A DNA stretch of 64,000 bases from the NCBI RefSeq assembly GCF_014253075.1, contig NZ_JACLZJ010000010.1, forward strand, positions 1-64,000, written 5' to 3'. Source of the DNA: Ochrobactrum sp. CM-21-5. Its GTDB lineage: Bacteria; Pseudomonadota; Alphaproteobacteria; Rhizobiales; Rhizobiaceae. The notes beneath the pieces were generated by a model. That model was not told the DNA's origin, made no database searches, and worked only from the letters and a program-made list of their open reading frames with translations. Each line of letters opens with the position of its first letter. Positions within the stretch are counted from its first letter, which is position 1. A program made the position numbers and the translations under genes. This document shows, piece after piece, positions 1 through 9,414 of the stretch.

Positions 1-12
1 CTGAAACCGCCG

Positions 13-165
13 TCAGAGCCTAAGGCGCAGGACGCTCACAATCGACGCAATGAGCGCAAAGCCAGATGCAATGAACAGGATCGACGGCGTCCCCTGCAAT
101 CCCCAACGCCCAAGCAAAAACGCGACAAAAGCCGCTCCAAGAGATTGGCTAAGATAGACATATGA
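13..165 (-). pseudogene. C-terminal remnant of an MFS-type transporter
   Basis: On the minus strand an open frame of about 50 codons ends at a TGA (13-15) and is closed upstream by a TAA at 166-168. It encodes a YVYLSQSLGAAF segment followed by a hydrophobic stretch (SILFIASGFALIASIV) and a short basic end, which looks like the last one or two membrane helices of a major facilitator transporter. There is no start codon in a sensible place and no room for the other helices, so I read it as a broken gene end. It lies next to the tRNA-Ser boundary, a common place for gene debris. The family assignment rests only on overall pattern and is tentative. Confidence 0.45.
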
Positions 166-237
166 TTATGCGGTTGCTGCTAGGGGAGTATGAGGCTATC
201 CCTCGCCAAGCGCAGCATAATCGAAGGAGGGCGGTTC

Positions 238-1272
238 GTGGCAGATAGCATTCGACAAGAAGAGATACTACTCTCTCAGGACGAAGTGTTTGGTCTTGCA
301 TATAAGTTTTTGACCGGACATGGGCTGGGCCATGCGCAGGCAAAAGCGCTTGCCGGGGTGCTGTGTAAGGCGCAGCGTGACAATTGCCGGTCACATGGGT
401 TGCAACGTCTGCCGGGCACATTAGACACAATGGCACATCCAGTCTTCAATCGTGAGGCTGATCCTTGTCCGATAGAGATCACGCCCGCCGTGATCCGTAT
501 TGATGCAAGCTATGGCTTCTCGATCCTCGCTGTTGAACGGGCGCTTCCACTTCTAATTAACAATGCGAAGCAGCTTGGGATCGCTCTCCTTGCGGTCAAT
601 AATGGCTTTCATTCCACGGCTCTATGGCCGGTTGTTGAGGAGCTGGCGATTAATGGCTTGGCGGCTCTGTCGATGAATCCGACTCATGACTGGGTTGCGC
701 CGGCTGGCGGAAAGGCGGGTGCTTTAGGCACCAACCCTCTCGCATTTGCGTGGCCGAGGGCTGGTCACCCACCTTATGTTTTCGATTTTGCTACGAGTGC
801 CGCAGCTCGAGCAGACATAGCCCTTTATCGACAGGAGGGGCGTGCAATTCCGTCTTATTGGGGGCTGGATTCGCAAGGCCAGCCGAGCACTGACCCTGTG
901 GCCGTTCTGGCGGGAGCGATGTTGCCCTTTGGCGGACATAAAGGATCAGCACTAGCAACTATGATCGAACTTTTGGCTGGACCGTTCATCGGCGACAGGA
1001 CTAGCAACCAATCAGCAGCTTTCGATCAGGGCGCCGGTGCCGCACCCTGTCACGGCGAACTTATCATCGCTTTCAACCCCACTCTGATGGAAGTGCAGTC
1101 GTCTGAGGATAATGTTGAAGATCTTTTTGGTCGTATCGTTGGGCAAGGCGCAAGGCTGCCGGGAGATCGCCGCTATGAGGCACGTGCAGTATCTGCTGAA
1201 AACGGAATCAGAGTGCCGAAAGTGCTTTACGCGAAGATCAGGGAAATGACTCCCTCCATCGGGGAGGGATAA
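238..1272 (+). CDS. Ldh-family imino-acid reductase (delta1-piperideine/pyrroline-2-carboxylate reductase type)
   Basis: This 344-residue protein belongs to the Ldh2/malate-lactate dehydrogenase-like NAD(P)H oxidoreductases, which have their own fold, not the classical Rossmann fold. Visible family marks are AQRD..SHGLQRLPG near residue 50, GTNPLAFAWPR in the middle, DFATSAAARADI, LPFGGHKGSALATMIELLAG and LPGDRRY near the C-terminus. The LPFGGHKGSAL and LPGDRRY blocks resemble DpkA-type delta1-piperideine-2-carboxylate/delta1-pyrroline-2-carboxylate reductases more than malate or ureidoglycolate dehydrogenases. Such enzymes reduce cyclic imines in D-lysine, D-proline or trans-3-hydroxyproline breakdown. 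I chose the GTG at 238 because AAGGAGG lies at 224-230; an in-frame start at 190 has no such site. It stands alone next to a transporter remnant. The exact substrate is inference. Confidence 0.75.
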   Translation: MADSIRQEEILLSQDEVFGLAYKFLTGHGLGHAQAKALAGVLCKAQRDNCRSHGLQRLPGTLDTMAHPVFNREADPCPIEITPAVIRIDASYGFSILAVERALPLLINNAKQLGIALLAVNNGFHSTALWPVVEELAINGLAALSMNPTHDWVAPAGGKAGALGTNPLAFAWPRAGHPPYVFDFATSAAARADIALYRQEGRAIPSYWGLDSQGQPSTDPVAVLAGAMLPFGGHKGSALATMIELLAGPFIGDRTSNQSAAFDQGAGAAPCHGELIIAFNPTLMEVQSSEDNVEDLFGRIVGQGARLPGDRRYEARAVSAENGIRVPKVLYAKIREMTPSIGEG

Positions 1273-1290
1273 TTTGAACCCAATTGGCGC
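1257..1290. repeat. Possible degenerate copy of the tRNA-Ser 3' end
   Basis: The end of the preceding reductase gene and the bases after it read GGGAGGGAT, then AA, then TTTGAACCC. The tRNA-Ser 3' region about 130 bases on reads GGGAGGGATTCGAACCC on the same strand. The match is nine exact bases, a two-base insertion, and then nearly the rest of the T-arm. It could be an old attachment-site duplication from integration at the tRNA gene, or chance. Confidence 0.3.
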
Positions 1291-1391
1291 GCGAAGCTCG
1301 CCATACCTCCATAGTAGCGGCGGTTAAAACGTACTTGAGAGGCTAAACGGCAGAGAGAAAGTAGATAGTTGGATATATGGCAAAGAGTAAA

Positions 1392-1481
1392 TGGCGGAGA
1401 GGGAGGGATTCGAACCCCCGATGGAGTTGCCCCCATGCCGCATTTCGAGTGCGGTGCTTTCAACCACTCAGCCACCTCTCC
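1392..1481 (-). tRNA. tRNA-Ser (anticodon CGA)
   Basis: Read on the minus strand, the sequence starts GGAGAGG (complement of 1475-1481) and pairs with CCTCTCC, followed by discriminator G and an encoded CCA (1392-1394). The anticodon stem CCGCA/TGCGG encloses the loop CTCGAAA, giving anticodon CGA for serine codon UCG. A long variable arm and the T-arm GGGGGTTCGAATCCC are present, and the 90-base length fits a class II tRNA-Ser. Its 3' end points toward the start of the window. Confidence 0.97.
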
Positions 1482-1621
1482 GCGTTATGCAGCACTGTAA
1501 AACGACCCTTGAAGAACCGCACAGTAACGAGCATTGAAAGCGAATGCTGAGCGTGCAGCGGCTCAATAACGGGCGGAGGGCAATTAGACAAGGCCTAATT
1601 TGCATTTCGGTGTGAAAAATC

Positions 1622-1651
1622 TTGACTTTTTTACCACTTCGCACCTATAAG
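1622..1651 (+). promoter_or_regulatory. Probable sigma-70 promoter for rplU-rpmA
   Basis: TTGACT (1622-1627) and TATAAG (1646-1651) are separated by 18 bases, close to the consensus -35/-10 arrangement. The likely transcript would have a leader of about 170 bases before the rplU start. The rest of the 348-base gap between the tRNA gene and rplU holds nothing else I can identify. The call is from motif match only. Confidence 0.6.
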
Positions 1652-1829
1652 CACCCGACCTTGGGCGTGGGGTGATCCGCGCCTATTGTTTTGATTGAAG
1701 AATTCCGGCCTCCGGAGCTGCAATCAAGGGCCAAAAGCCCATCACGAAACGACTGATAAAAAGACGGCCCATGCTCGACGCAATGTCGTGGAAATGAGAG
1801 CCGGACCGAACGACCCGAAAGGAAAACAA

Positions 1830-2261
1830 ATGTTCGCAGTCATCAAGACTGGTGGCAAGCAGTATCGTGTTGCCGCAAACGACCTGATCAAGGTTGAAAA
1901 GGTTGCTGGTGAAGCCGGTGACATCGTAGAATTCGCAGAAGTTCTGATGGTCGGCACGACCGTCGGCGTTCCGCTCGTTACAGGTGCTGTTGTCACCGCT
2001 GAAGTCGTCGAGCAAGGCCGTGCCCGCAAGGTCATCGCGTTCAAGAAGCGTCGTCGCCAGAACTCAAAACGCACCCGCGGTCATCGTCAGGAACTGACGA
2101 CAATCCGTATCTCGGAAATCCTTACCGACGGCGCAAAGCCTACGAAGAAGGCTACCGAGAAAAAGGCCGCTCCCAAGGCAGAAGTGGCCGAAGGTGAGGT
2201 CGCAAAGCCGAAGAAGGCAGCGCCTAAGAAGGCTGCAGCCAAGGTTGAATCGGCTGAGTAA
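1830..2261 (+). CDS. rplU: 50S ribosomal protein L21
   Basis: The 143-residue product starts [16 protein letters not shown], the standard L21 beginning, and contains the family [16 protein letters not shown] segment that contacts 23S rRNA. L21 is normally about 103 residues; here a 40-residue tail rich in Lys, Ala and Pro ([13 protein letters not shown] and similar) follows the conserved core. The ATG at 1830 is chosen over an in-frame start at 1695 because the L21 homology begins here and GAAAGGAAAA lies just upstream. It is followed 25 bases later by rpmA, the usual partner, in one operon behind the promoter near 1622-1651. Confidence 0.97.
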   Translation: MFAVIKTGGKQYRVAANDLIKVEKVAGEAGDIVEFAEVLMVGTTVGVPLVTGAVVTAEVVEQGRARKVIAFKKRRRQNSKRTRGHRQELTTIRISEILTDGAKPTKKATEKKAAPKAEVAEGEVAKPKKAAPKKAAAKVESAE

Positions 2262-2286
2262 CGAGAGAGATTAAAGGAGAAATCCC

Positions 2287-2556
2287 ATGGCACACAAAAA
2301 AGCTGGTGGTTCGTCGCGTAACGGTCGCGATTCAGAGTCAAAGCGCCTTGGCGTGAAAAAGTTCGGTGGCGAAGCTGTGCTTGCTGGCAACATCATCGTG
2401 CGTCAGCGCGGTACCAAGTGGCATCCGGGCGCCAACGTAGGTATGGGTAAGGACCATACCCTTTTTGCAACCGTCAACGGCTCTGTGTCTTTCCGCACGA
2501 AAGCCAACGGTCGCACGTTCGTGTCGGTTGACCCGATTGCGGAAGCAGCAGAGTAA
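2287..2556 (+). CDS. rpmA: 50S ribosomal protein L27
   Basis: The 89-residue protein starts [20 protein letters not shown] and carries GVKKFGGE and [23 protein letters not shown]-type sequence typical of L27. The short N-terminal tail reaches the peptidyl-transferase centre in known structures. A ribosome-binding site (AAAGGAGAA) sits directly before the ATG. It is the second gene of the rplU-rpmA unit and is followed by a clear terminator at 2628-2657. Confidence 0.97.
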   Translation: MAHKKAGGSSRNGRDSESKRLGVKKFGGEAVLAGNIIVRQRGTKWHPGANVGMGKDHTLFATVNGSVSFRTKANGRTFVSVDPIAEAAE

Positions 2557-2627
2557 GCCGGGCACTCCATAAAGCACCGGCGTCCCATCGGACCCGGTAC
2601 ATATGGCGACCAAGCCTGAAGATCGAA

Positions 2628-2657
2628 GGGAAGATGGGACCACCATCTTCCCTTTTT
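2628..2657 (+). terminator. Rho-independent terminator after rplU-rpmA
   Basis: GGGAAGATGG (2628-2637) pairs perfectly with CCATCTTCCC (2643-2652) around a five-base loop, followed by five T residues. It closes the ribosomal protein operon just ahead of the acetyltransferase gene. Confidence 0.9.
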
Positions 2658-2676
2658 GCATCTGGAGGACAGAAAA

Positions 2677-3333
2677 ATGGTCGTCGAAGTTTTAGAAGAA
2701 GATTATCACGAGAGCTGTAGCGAGCGGGCGGAGAGTTACGTTGATCTCTCGCCCGGTTTGGAACCCGAACTGGCCCACCAGTTGGATTGCCCCGTCCTCG
2801 TTACCGAACGGCTGGTTCTGCGCCCGCCGCATGTCGAAGACGTGGATGCAATTTCCTATCTTGCCAATAACGCCCGCGTCGCCGACATGCTTGCCCGTAT
2901 GCCGCATCCATATACACGCGAAAACGCCGCAGACTTTGTCGAGCGCGTGCGAAAAGGCGAGATGGGCAATTGCATCTACGCTATTACGCAAGCGGAAACC
3001 GGCATATTTATGGGATGCTGCGGCATTCACGCATATAAACACGGCGAGGGACTGGAGATCGGCTATTGGCTGGGAGAGCCCTATTGGGGGCACGGTTTTG
3101 CAACCGAGTCGGCGCATGCGCTCATTGACCTTGCTTTCCGTGCAACGCCTATCGAGCGGCTGCATGTCTCGTGCCGGGCCAGCAATGGCGGCTCGCGCCG
3201 GGTGATCCACAAATGTGGTTTCCAGTTCAGCGGCATGGGCATGTCTGACTCGCTTGCCGCCGGAAATGTGCCTGTCGAGCGCTATGTGCTCGACCGTCGC
3301 ACATGGATCGGCTTGAGAAGCTGGCAGTCATAA
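2677..3333 (+). CDS. GNAT-family N-acetyltransferase (RimJ/RimL type)
   Basis: The 218-residue protein has the layout of RimJ/RimL-like acetyl-CoA transferases: TERLVLRPPHVEDVDAI near residue 45, a middle strand with GCCGIHAYKHGEGLEIGYWLG, and the acetyl-CoA loop PYWGHGFATESAHAL, then RLHVSCRASNGGSRRVIHKCGF. The acceptor is unknown; relatives modify ribosomal proteins or small amines. The ATG at 2677 is preferred over an in-frame ATG at 2656 because GGAGG (2664-2668) is well placed before it. The first 40 acidic residues are not part of the domain. A second, unrelated GNAT gene follows. Confidence 0.85.
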   Translation: MVVEVLEEDYHESCSERAESYVDLSPGLEPELAHQLDCPVLVTERLVLRPPHVEDVDAISYLANNARVADMLARMPHPYTRENAADFVERVRKGEMGNCIYAITQAETGIFMGCCGIHAYKHGEGLEIGYWLGEPYWGHGFATESAHALIDLAFRATPIERLHVSCRASNGGSRRVIHKCGFQFSGMGMSDSLAAGNVPVERYVLDRRTWIGLRSWQS

Positions 3334-3387
3334 AACAACCGCGGCTCTGTTCGTCGGGTGGAGTCGCGTCATAAATGGGGAATTGAA

Positions 3388-3945
3388 ATGAATGAGATTG
3401 GTACAATCGCTTGTGACAAGATCATGGTGCGTGTTCTCGAAAAGGGTGATCTGCATCGCTATCGTGTAATGCGTCTGGCGGCTCTTCAGCATGCGCCTAT
3501 GGCTTTCGGCTCGACATTCGAGGAAGAAAACGCCTATTCCGACAGTGTTTTTGCGCGTCGTCTCGAGCAGGTTGGTGGCAACGCAGTCTTTGGTGCTTTC
3601 GATGGTGAAAATCTGCTGGGCATTGCCGGTCATTACCGGCATGAACGCAGGACCGAGCGCCATCGTGGCACACTCGTCAGCGTTTACGTTGCGCCGGAAG
3701 CGCGCGGGCTGGATCTGGGCAAGGCGCTTGTCCAGAAGGTTATTGACCACGCCGCCAAGCAGGTCGTCATTCTCGATGCCAAAGTGGTGGCAACGAATGA
3801 AGCTGCCAAACGAGTCTATTACGCGCTTGGCTTCAAGACATATGGCGTGGAGCCGAAGTCGCTTTTCGTGCAGGGACAGTATCTGGATCAGGAATTGATC
3901 TATATCGATTTCAGTGATCCGGCCTGGAAAGATAGAATCGGCTGA
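3388..3945 (+). CDS. GNAT-family N-acetyltransferase
   Basis: This 185-residue protein begins MNEIGTIACDKIMVRVLEKGD and shows GNAT features: a substrate-side segment LQHAPMAFGSTFEEE, the beta strand GTLVSVYVAPEARG, the acetyl-CoA loop LDLGKALVQKVIDHA, and VVATNEAAKRVYYALGFKTYGVEP at the C-terminal side. It differs in sequence and domain spacing from the preceding GNAT protein, so the pair is not a recent tandem duplication. The start at 3388 has GGGGAATTG upstream. The acceptor cannot be inferred. It precedes obgE by about 150 bases. Confidence 0.85.
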   Translation: MNEIGTIACDKIMVRVLEKGDLHRYRVMRLAALQHAPMAFGSTFEEENAYSDSVFARRLEQVGGNAVFGAFDGENLLGIAGHYRHERRTERHRGTLVSVYVAPEARGLDLGKALVQKVIDHAAKQVVILDAKVVATNEAAKRVYYALGFKTYGVEPKSLFVQGQYLDQELIYIDFSDPAWKDRIG

Positions 3946-4085
3946 AATCCGGCTTGCTCGACTGTTTGCAGAAAGCGGGTTTTGCTGTAATTGCAACGCG
4001 CAGGCGGAGATACTCCGCATGCGTAGATGTTTTTCGGGCGCCCGGCGTCCAGAAGCCGCCAAGATGTTGGCGTCCAAGAAGGTAG

Positions 4086-5138
<1,053 letters not shown>

Positions 5139-5166
5139 TCGGGCGCGCGGCGAGGGGAATGAAAGC

Positions 5167-6312
5167 ATGCTGAAGCAACTGAAGGACTATCGCCGCATCG
5201 TCGTCAAAATCGGCTCCGCATTGCTCGTAGATCGCGCCAAGGGGTTGAAGCGCGACTGGCTGGAAAGTTTGGGGCAGGATATTGCCGCGCTGCATCATGC
5301 TGGCGTGGAAGTCCTGGTGGTTTCGTCTGGTGCAATCGCGCTGGGGCGCACCGTTTTGGGCTTACCGAAAAAGGCGCTGAAGCTTGAGGAAAGTCAGGCG
5401 GCTGCGGCGGCCGGCCAGATCGCGCTCGCCAAGGCCTATGCCGATGTGCTGGATAGTCACGGTATCAGGTCGGGCCAAATTCTGGTCACGCTTTCCGATA
5501 CCGAGGAGCGCCGCCGCTATCTTAATGCGCGCGCGACCATTGATACGCTTCTGAAGCTCAGGGCCGTGCCGATCATCAATGAGAATGACACGGTCGCCAC
5601 GACCGAAATCCGTTACGGTGATAATGACCGTCTGGCGGCTCGCGTTGCGACCATGATGGGTGCTGATCTGCTGATCCTGCTTTCCGACATTGACGGACTT
5701 TATACCGCACCGCCGCACAAGAACCCAGATGCGGAATTTCTCCCTCTGGTCGAAACCATCACACCGCAGATAGAAGCAATGGCGGGCGCTGCCGCGTCCG
5801 AACTCTCGCGAGGCGGCATGAAGACCAAGCTCGATGCGGGCAAGATCGCCAATGCTGCCGGAACCGCGATGATCATCACGTCGGGTACACGCATGGCGCC
5901 GCTTTCGGCAATCGATCGGGGCGAGCGAGCGACATTGTTCGAACCGTCGCATGCGCCGGTCAATGCTTGGAAAACGTGGATTTCCGGCAATCTGGAGCCG
6001 GCTGGCCGTCTGACGGTCGATGCGGGAGCAGCGAAAGCACTGAAATCCGGCAAATCGCTGCTGCCTGCCGGTGTGCAGGCCATTGACGGGCATTTCGAGC
6101 GTGGCGATACGGTGGCCGTATTGAACGAGGCAGGCCGCGAAATCGCGCGTGGACTGATTGCTTATGACGCCGCCGACGCCCGCAAGATCGCGGGGCACAA
6201 AAGCGATGAGATTAGCGCCATTCTTGGCTATGATGCCCGGACTGCAATGATCCATCGCAATGATCTGGTAATGCGTGGCGCCGCCGTTGCCATTGAGGCC
6301 GAGGAGGCCTGA
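5167..6312 (+). CDS. proB: Glutamate 5-kinase
   Basis: The 381-residue enzyme phosphorylates L-glutamate in the first step of proline synthesis. The amino-acid kinase domain (1-260) shows [33 protein letters not shown] and [10 protein letters not shown]; the C-terminal third is a PUA domain ([18 protein letters not shown]). The start at 5167 is preceded by GAGGGGAATG and matches family length, unlike the in-frame ATG at 5080, which overlaps the end of obgE. ProB is normally feedback-inhibited by proline. proA follows after 9 bases, suggesting translational coupling. Confidence 0.97.
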   Translation: MLKQLKDYRRIVVKIGSALLVDRAKGLKRDWLESLGQDIAALHHAGVEVLVVSSGAIALGRTVLGLPKKALKLEESQAAAAAGQIALAKAYADVLDSHGIRSGQILVTLSDTEERRRYLNARATIDTLLKLRAVPIINENDTVATTEIRYGDNDRLAARVATMMGADLLILLSDIDGLYTAPPHKNPDAEFLPLVETITPQIEAMAGAAASELSRGGMKTKLDAGKIANAAGTAMIITSGTRMAPLSAIDRGERATLFEPSHAPVNAWKTWISGNLEPAGRLTVDAGAAKALKSGKSLLPAGVQAIDGHFERGDTVAVLNEAGREIARGLIAYDAADARKIAGHKSDEISAILGYDARTAMIHRNDLVMRGAAVAIEAEEA

Positions 6313-6321
6313 GGGGAAGAT

Positions 6322-7605
6322 ATGCTGACGAAAGTGGAAGCCGGAACCGATATTGCTGCAATTATGGCCGAGGTCGGCCACAAGGCAAAAGCTGCCGCAG
6401 CACCGCTCGCCATTGCCAGCGCCGGGCAGAAAAATCAGGCGCTCAATGCCGCAGCCGCTGCGATCCTCGAAGCGCGTGCGGCTATTCTCGAAGCCAACAA
6501 GATCGACCTTGCCAATGCCGCGAAAAGCGGCATGGCAGCGTCGTTTATCGACCGGCTGACGCTGGACGAAAACCGCATCGAGGCCATTGCCGACGGCATC
6601 CGCGCCATTGCCGCGCTTGCCGATCCGGTTGGCGAGGTGATGACCGAATGGGATCGCCCCAACGGGCTGCATATCGAGCGCGTGCGTACGCCGCTTGGCG
6701 TCATCGGCGTGATTTATGAAAGCCGCCCCAATGTTACCGCCGATGCGGGTGCGCTGTGCCTGAAAGCGGGCAATGCTGTCATTTTGCGCGGTGGTTCGGA
6801 TTCGGCGCATTCGTCGGCTTCTATTCACAAGGCGCTGGTTGCCGGACTGGAAGCAGCGGGTCTGCCTGCCGACGCCATCCAGATCGTGCCGGTCACGGAC
6901 CGTGCCGCCGTCGGCGAGATGCTCAAAGGCCTCGATGGCGCGATTGACGTGATCGTGCCGCGCGGCGGCAAGAGCCTCGTTGCGCGCGTGCAGTCGGAAG
7001 CGCGGGTGCCGGTCTTCGCGCATCTGGAAGGTATCTGCCATCTTTATGTCGATGCTTCCGCTGATCTCAATATGGCGCGCCAGATTGCCGTCGATGCCAA
7101 GCTGCGACGTACCGGCATTTGCGGAGCCACCGAAACGCTGCTGGTGGACCGCGCCGTAGCTTCAACGCATCTTGTGCCTATTCTTGAAGATCTGGCGGCA
7201 AAGGGCTGCGAAATTCGCGGCAGCGAAGATGTCAGGGCGCTTTATCCTGCGGCCATAGCCGCGGTCGATGAGGATTGGGCAACGGAATATCTTGATGCGA
7301 TCATTTCTGTGGCGCTGGTCGACGGGATCGGTGGTGCGATCGGGCATATCAACCGCTATTCCTCACACCATACGGAGGCTATCGTCGCGGAAGATGCGGA
7401 AGCGGTTGCCCGTTTCTTCAACGAGATCGACTCTGCCATTCTGCTACACAATGCCTCGACGCAATTTGCCGATGGCGGCGAATTCGGCATGGGGGCGGAA
7501 ATCGGCATCGCCACCGGCAAGATGCACGCGCGGGGGCCGGTCGGCGTCGAACAGCTGACTTCGTTTAAGTATCGCGTTCGCGGCAATGGCCAGGTCCGTG
7601 GTTAG
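6322..7605 (+). CDS. proA: Gamma-glutamyl phosphate reductase
   Basis: The 427-residue NADPH-dependent reductase converts glutamyl-5-phosphate to the semialdehyde that cyclises to pyrroline-5-carboxylate. It has the aldehyde dehydrogenase fold with [25 protein letters not shown]-like [22 protein letters not shown] and the catalytic-cysteine block [12 protein letters not shown], and ends near [20 protein letters not shown], all typical of ProA. It lies immediately after proB with a GAGGGGAAG ribosome-binding site, so both act in one operon. Confidence 0.97.
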   Translation: MLTKVEAGTDIAAIMAEVGHKAKAAAAPLAIASAGQKNQALNAAAAAILEARAAILEANKIDLANAAKSGMAASFIDRLTLDENRIEAIADGIRAIAALADPVGEVMTEWDRPNGLHIERVRTPLGVIGVIYESRPNVTADAGALCLKAGNAVILRGGSDSAHSSASIHKALVAGLEAAGLPADAIQIVPVTDRAAVGEMLKGLDGAIDVIVPRGGKSLVARVQSEARVPVFAHLEGICHLYVDASADLNMARQIAVDAKLRRTGICGATETLLVDRAVASTHLVPILEDLAAKGCEIRGSEDVRALYPAAIAAVDEDWATEYLDAIISVALVDGIGGAIGHINRYSSHHTEAIVAEDAEAVARFFNEIDSAILLHNASTQFADGGEFGMGAEIGIATGKMHARGPVGVEQLTSFKYRVRGNGQVRG

Positions 7606-7611
7606 GCCCGG

Positions 7612-8280
7612 ATGAGGTTCGGCTTCGGGCTTTCCGCATTGAAAAAGCGTTATCCCGGCGTGGATGCGCATTATCTGCGTATGCCGCATGTCGAGAAGGG
7701 CATGGCGGTGGGGCTTTTCGGCGGCTCGTTCAATCCGCCGCATGGGGGTCACGCGCTGGTAGCAGAAATTGCGTTACGGCGGCTTAAGCTCGATCAGCTC
7801 TGGTGGATGGTAACTCCGGGCAATCCGCTGAAAGATCATCGCGAGCTTGCTCCGCTTGCCGACCGGCTCAGACAAAGCGAGGACGTTGCGCTCAATCCAC
7901 GCATCAAGGTGACGGCGCTGGAGGCCGCATTCAACGTGCGCTATACGGCGGATACGCTGGCGCTGATCCGTGAAGCCAATCCGGGTGTGCATTTTGTCTG
8001 GGTGATGGGCGCGGACAACCTCGCATCTTTCCATCACTGGCAGCGCTGGCGCGAAATCGCCAGGAATTTTCCGATTGCAGTGATTGATCGTCCGGGATCG
8101 ACACTCGCCTATCTTTCGTCGCGCATGGCGCAGACATTTTCCGACAACCGTCTAGACGAGCGCTATGCACCCACGCTGGCAAGGCGGACACCTCCGGCCT
8201 GGACTTTCATCCATGGACCGCGTTCCTCGCTGTCCTCGAGCGCGTTGCGTAAGGAAAACCGAAAAAGTGAACGGCCATAA
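7612..8280 (+). CDS. nadD: Nicotinate-nucleotide adenylyltransferase
   Basis: NadD joins nicotinate mononucleotide and ATP to form deamido-NAD. The key nucleotidyltransferase motif GLFGGSFNPPHGGH appears at about residues 34-47, and the second motif is SSSALR near the C-terminus, a variant of ISSTxIR. The 222-residue reading uses the ATG at 7612, six bases after proA, which has no strong ribosome-binding site; an ATG at 7681 (MPHVEKGM) would start closer to the conserved core. It is followed by rsfS and rlmH, a frequent bacterial cluster. Confidence 0.93.
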   Translation: MRFGFGLSALKKRYPGVDAHYLRMPHVEKGMAVGLFGGSFNPPHGGHALVAEIALRRLKLDQLWWMVTPGNPLKDHRELAPLADRLRQSEDVALNPRIKVTALEAAFNVRYTADTLALIREANPGVHFVWVMGADNLASFHHWQRWREIARNFPIAVIDRPGSTLAYLSSRMAQTFSDNRLDERYAPTLARRTPPAWTFIHGPRSSLSSSALRKENRKSERP

Positions 8281-8432
8281 TCGGCCTCCACCCTTGAAAG
8301 AAAACAGGGACTCTGCCTATCTTAGGATGTGCGGTGCTTACAACTGCCGCACTTGGTTGTTCTTGTTAGAAAGGAACTACACTGAGAACAGCACTTGAGA
8401 AGAAGGCTCTCCACGCGCCTTCAACGGTCGGG

Positions 8433-8804
8433 ATGAACGAAACCGATTTCGTGTCCCAGACCTTCGACGCGGCCTTGGCCAGTCTCGAAAACTCCAAGGC
8501 GGAATCCATCATCCCCATCGACATTCGCGGAAGATCAACGATCGGCGATTACATGATCGTCGCGTCGGGCCGTTCGCATCGTCATGTCACCTCTGTCGCA
8601 GATCACCTCTTGCAGGCGCTGTGTGACATGGGTTGTAAGGACATTCGGGTAGAAGGTCTTGAGAGCGGCGATTGGGTTCTGATCGATACGGGCGATATCA
8701 TCGTGCATATCTTCCGTCCGGAAGTCCGGGATTTCTATAATCTGGAAAAAATCTGGCTGGATGATGGTCCCGATGCCGATCAGGTGACGGGAACCGTCCA
8801 TTGA
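8433..8804 (+). CDS. rsfS: Ribosomal silencing factor RsfS (YbeB/Iojap)
   Basis: The product has the Iojap core: SLENSKAESIIPIDIRGRS, GDYMIVASGRSHRHV, IRVEGLESGDWVLIDTGDIIVHIFRPEVRDFYNLEKIW. RsfS binds L14 and blocks subunit joining when nutrients are short. The first ATG (8433) gives 123 residues but has no proper ribosome-binding site. The same frame is open upstream to a stop at 8367-8369, and a CTG at 8382 has AAAGGA about seven bases before it, which would give a 140-residue protein starting (M)RTALEKKALHAP. I list the ATG as the conservative start. It lies between nadD and rlmH. Confidence 0.93.
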   Translation: MNETDFVSQTFDAALASLENSKAESIIPIDIRGRSTIGDYMIVASGRSHRHVTSVADHLLQALCDMGCKDIRVEGLESGDWVLIDTGDIIVHIFRPEVRDFYNLEKIWLDDGPDADQVTGTVH

Positions 8805-8828
8805 TCGATCTGGCATATTGAGGTCGTT

Positions 8829-9311
8829 ATGCGTGTGAGCGTTTTTGCCGTGGGCCGGATGAAGGCCGGCCCCGAACGGGAACTGGTCGAGCGTTATTTT
8901 GACCGGTTTTCCAAGGCGGGTCCCCCTCTGGGACTTGAATTTTCGGGAGTAAACGAAATTCCGGAAAGCCGCGGCCAGACGGCAGATTTGCGTAAAAGCG
9001 AAGAAGCGCAGCGCATTCATGAGGCTTTGGATAATGGTGCTGCGCTGATCCTGCTGGATGAGCGCGGCAAGGCACTTGGTTCGGAAGCTTTTGCCGAACG
9101 TATCGGGCATATGCGCGATGAGGGCAAACGGCAGCTGATCGTCGCTATTGGCGGCCCGGACGGTCATGACCCGGGGTTGCGCACGCGCGCCGATCTCGTT
9201 CTGGCGCTGGGTGCGTTGACGTGGCCGCACCAGATTGCCCGTATTCTCATTGCAGAACAGCTTTATCGGGCTGCGACCATTCTGGCGGGGCACCCCTATC
9301 ACCGGTCGTAA
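8829..9311 (+). CDS. rlmH: 23S rRNA pseudouridine-1915 N3-methyltransferase
   Basis: This 160-residue SPOUT methyltransferase modifies position 1915 in helix 69 of 23S rRNA. The motifs are LDERGKALGSEAFAERI, IVAIGGPDGHDPGLR (the knot that binds S-adenosylmethionine), LALGALTWPHQIARILIAEQLYRA and the C-terminal HPYHRS. Length and ending match the family exactly. It starts 24 bases after rsfS. Confidence 0.97.
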   Translation: MRVSVFAVGRMKAGPERELVERYFDRFSKAGPPLGLEFSGVNEIPESRGQTADLRKSEEAQRIHEALDNGAALILLDERGKALGSEAFAERIGHMRDEGKRQLIVAIGGPDGHDPGLRTRADLVLALGALTWPHQIARILIAEQLYRAATILAGHPYHRS

Positions 9312-9414
9312 TCGTAATTGCGTCGGCTTATGGTTGATGTTTCGTTAACAGTATCGGACTAGGTTCATCTACCAGCCCCGATTTCAGCCCTGTTTCGTCT
9401 TGATATAGCGCACC

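Noticed and set aside
1250-1268. CCCTCC...GGAGGG hairpin at the end of the reductase gene as a terminator
   Set aside because: It lies inside the coding sequence before the stop and no T-run follows.
2677-3945. The two neighbouring GNAT genes as a tandem duplication
   Set aside because: Their sequences share only the general acetyl-CoA fold motifs; lengths, N-termini and acceptor-side segments differ.
5362-7041. A 559-codon minus-strand open frame across proB and proA
   Set aside because: Both genes on the plus strand are certain, and the antisense product has no family pattern; it is a codon-bias shadow.
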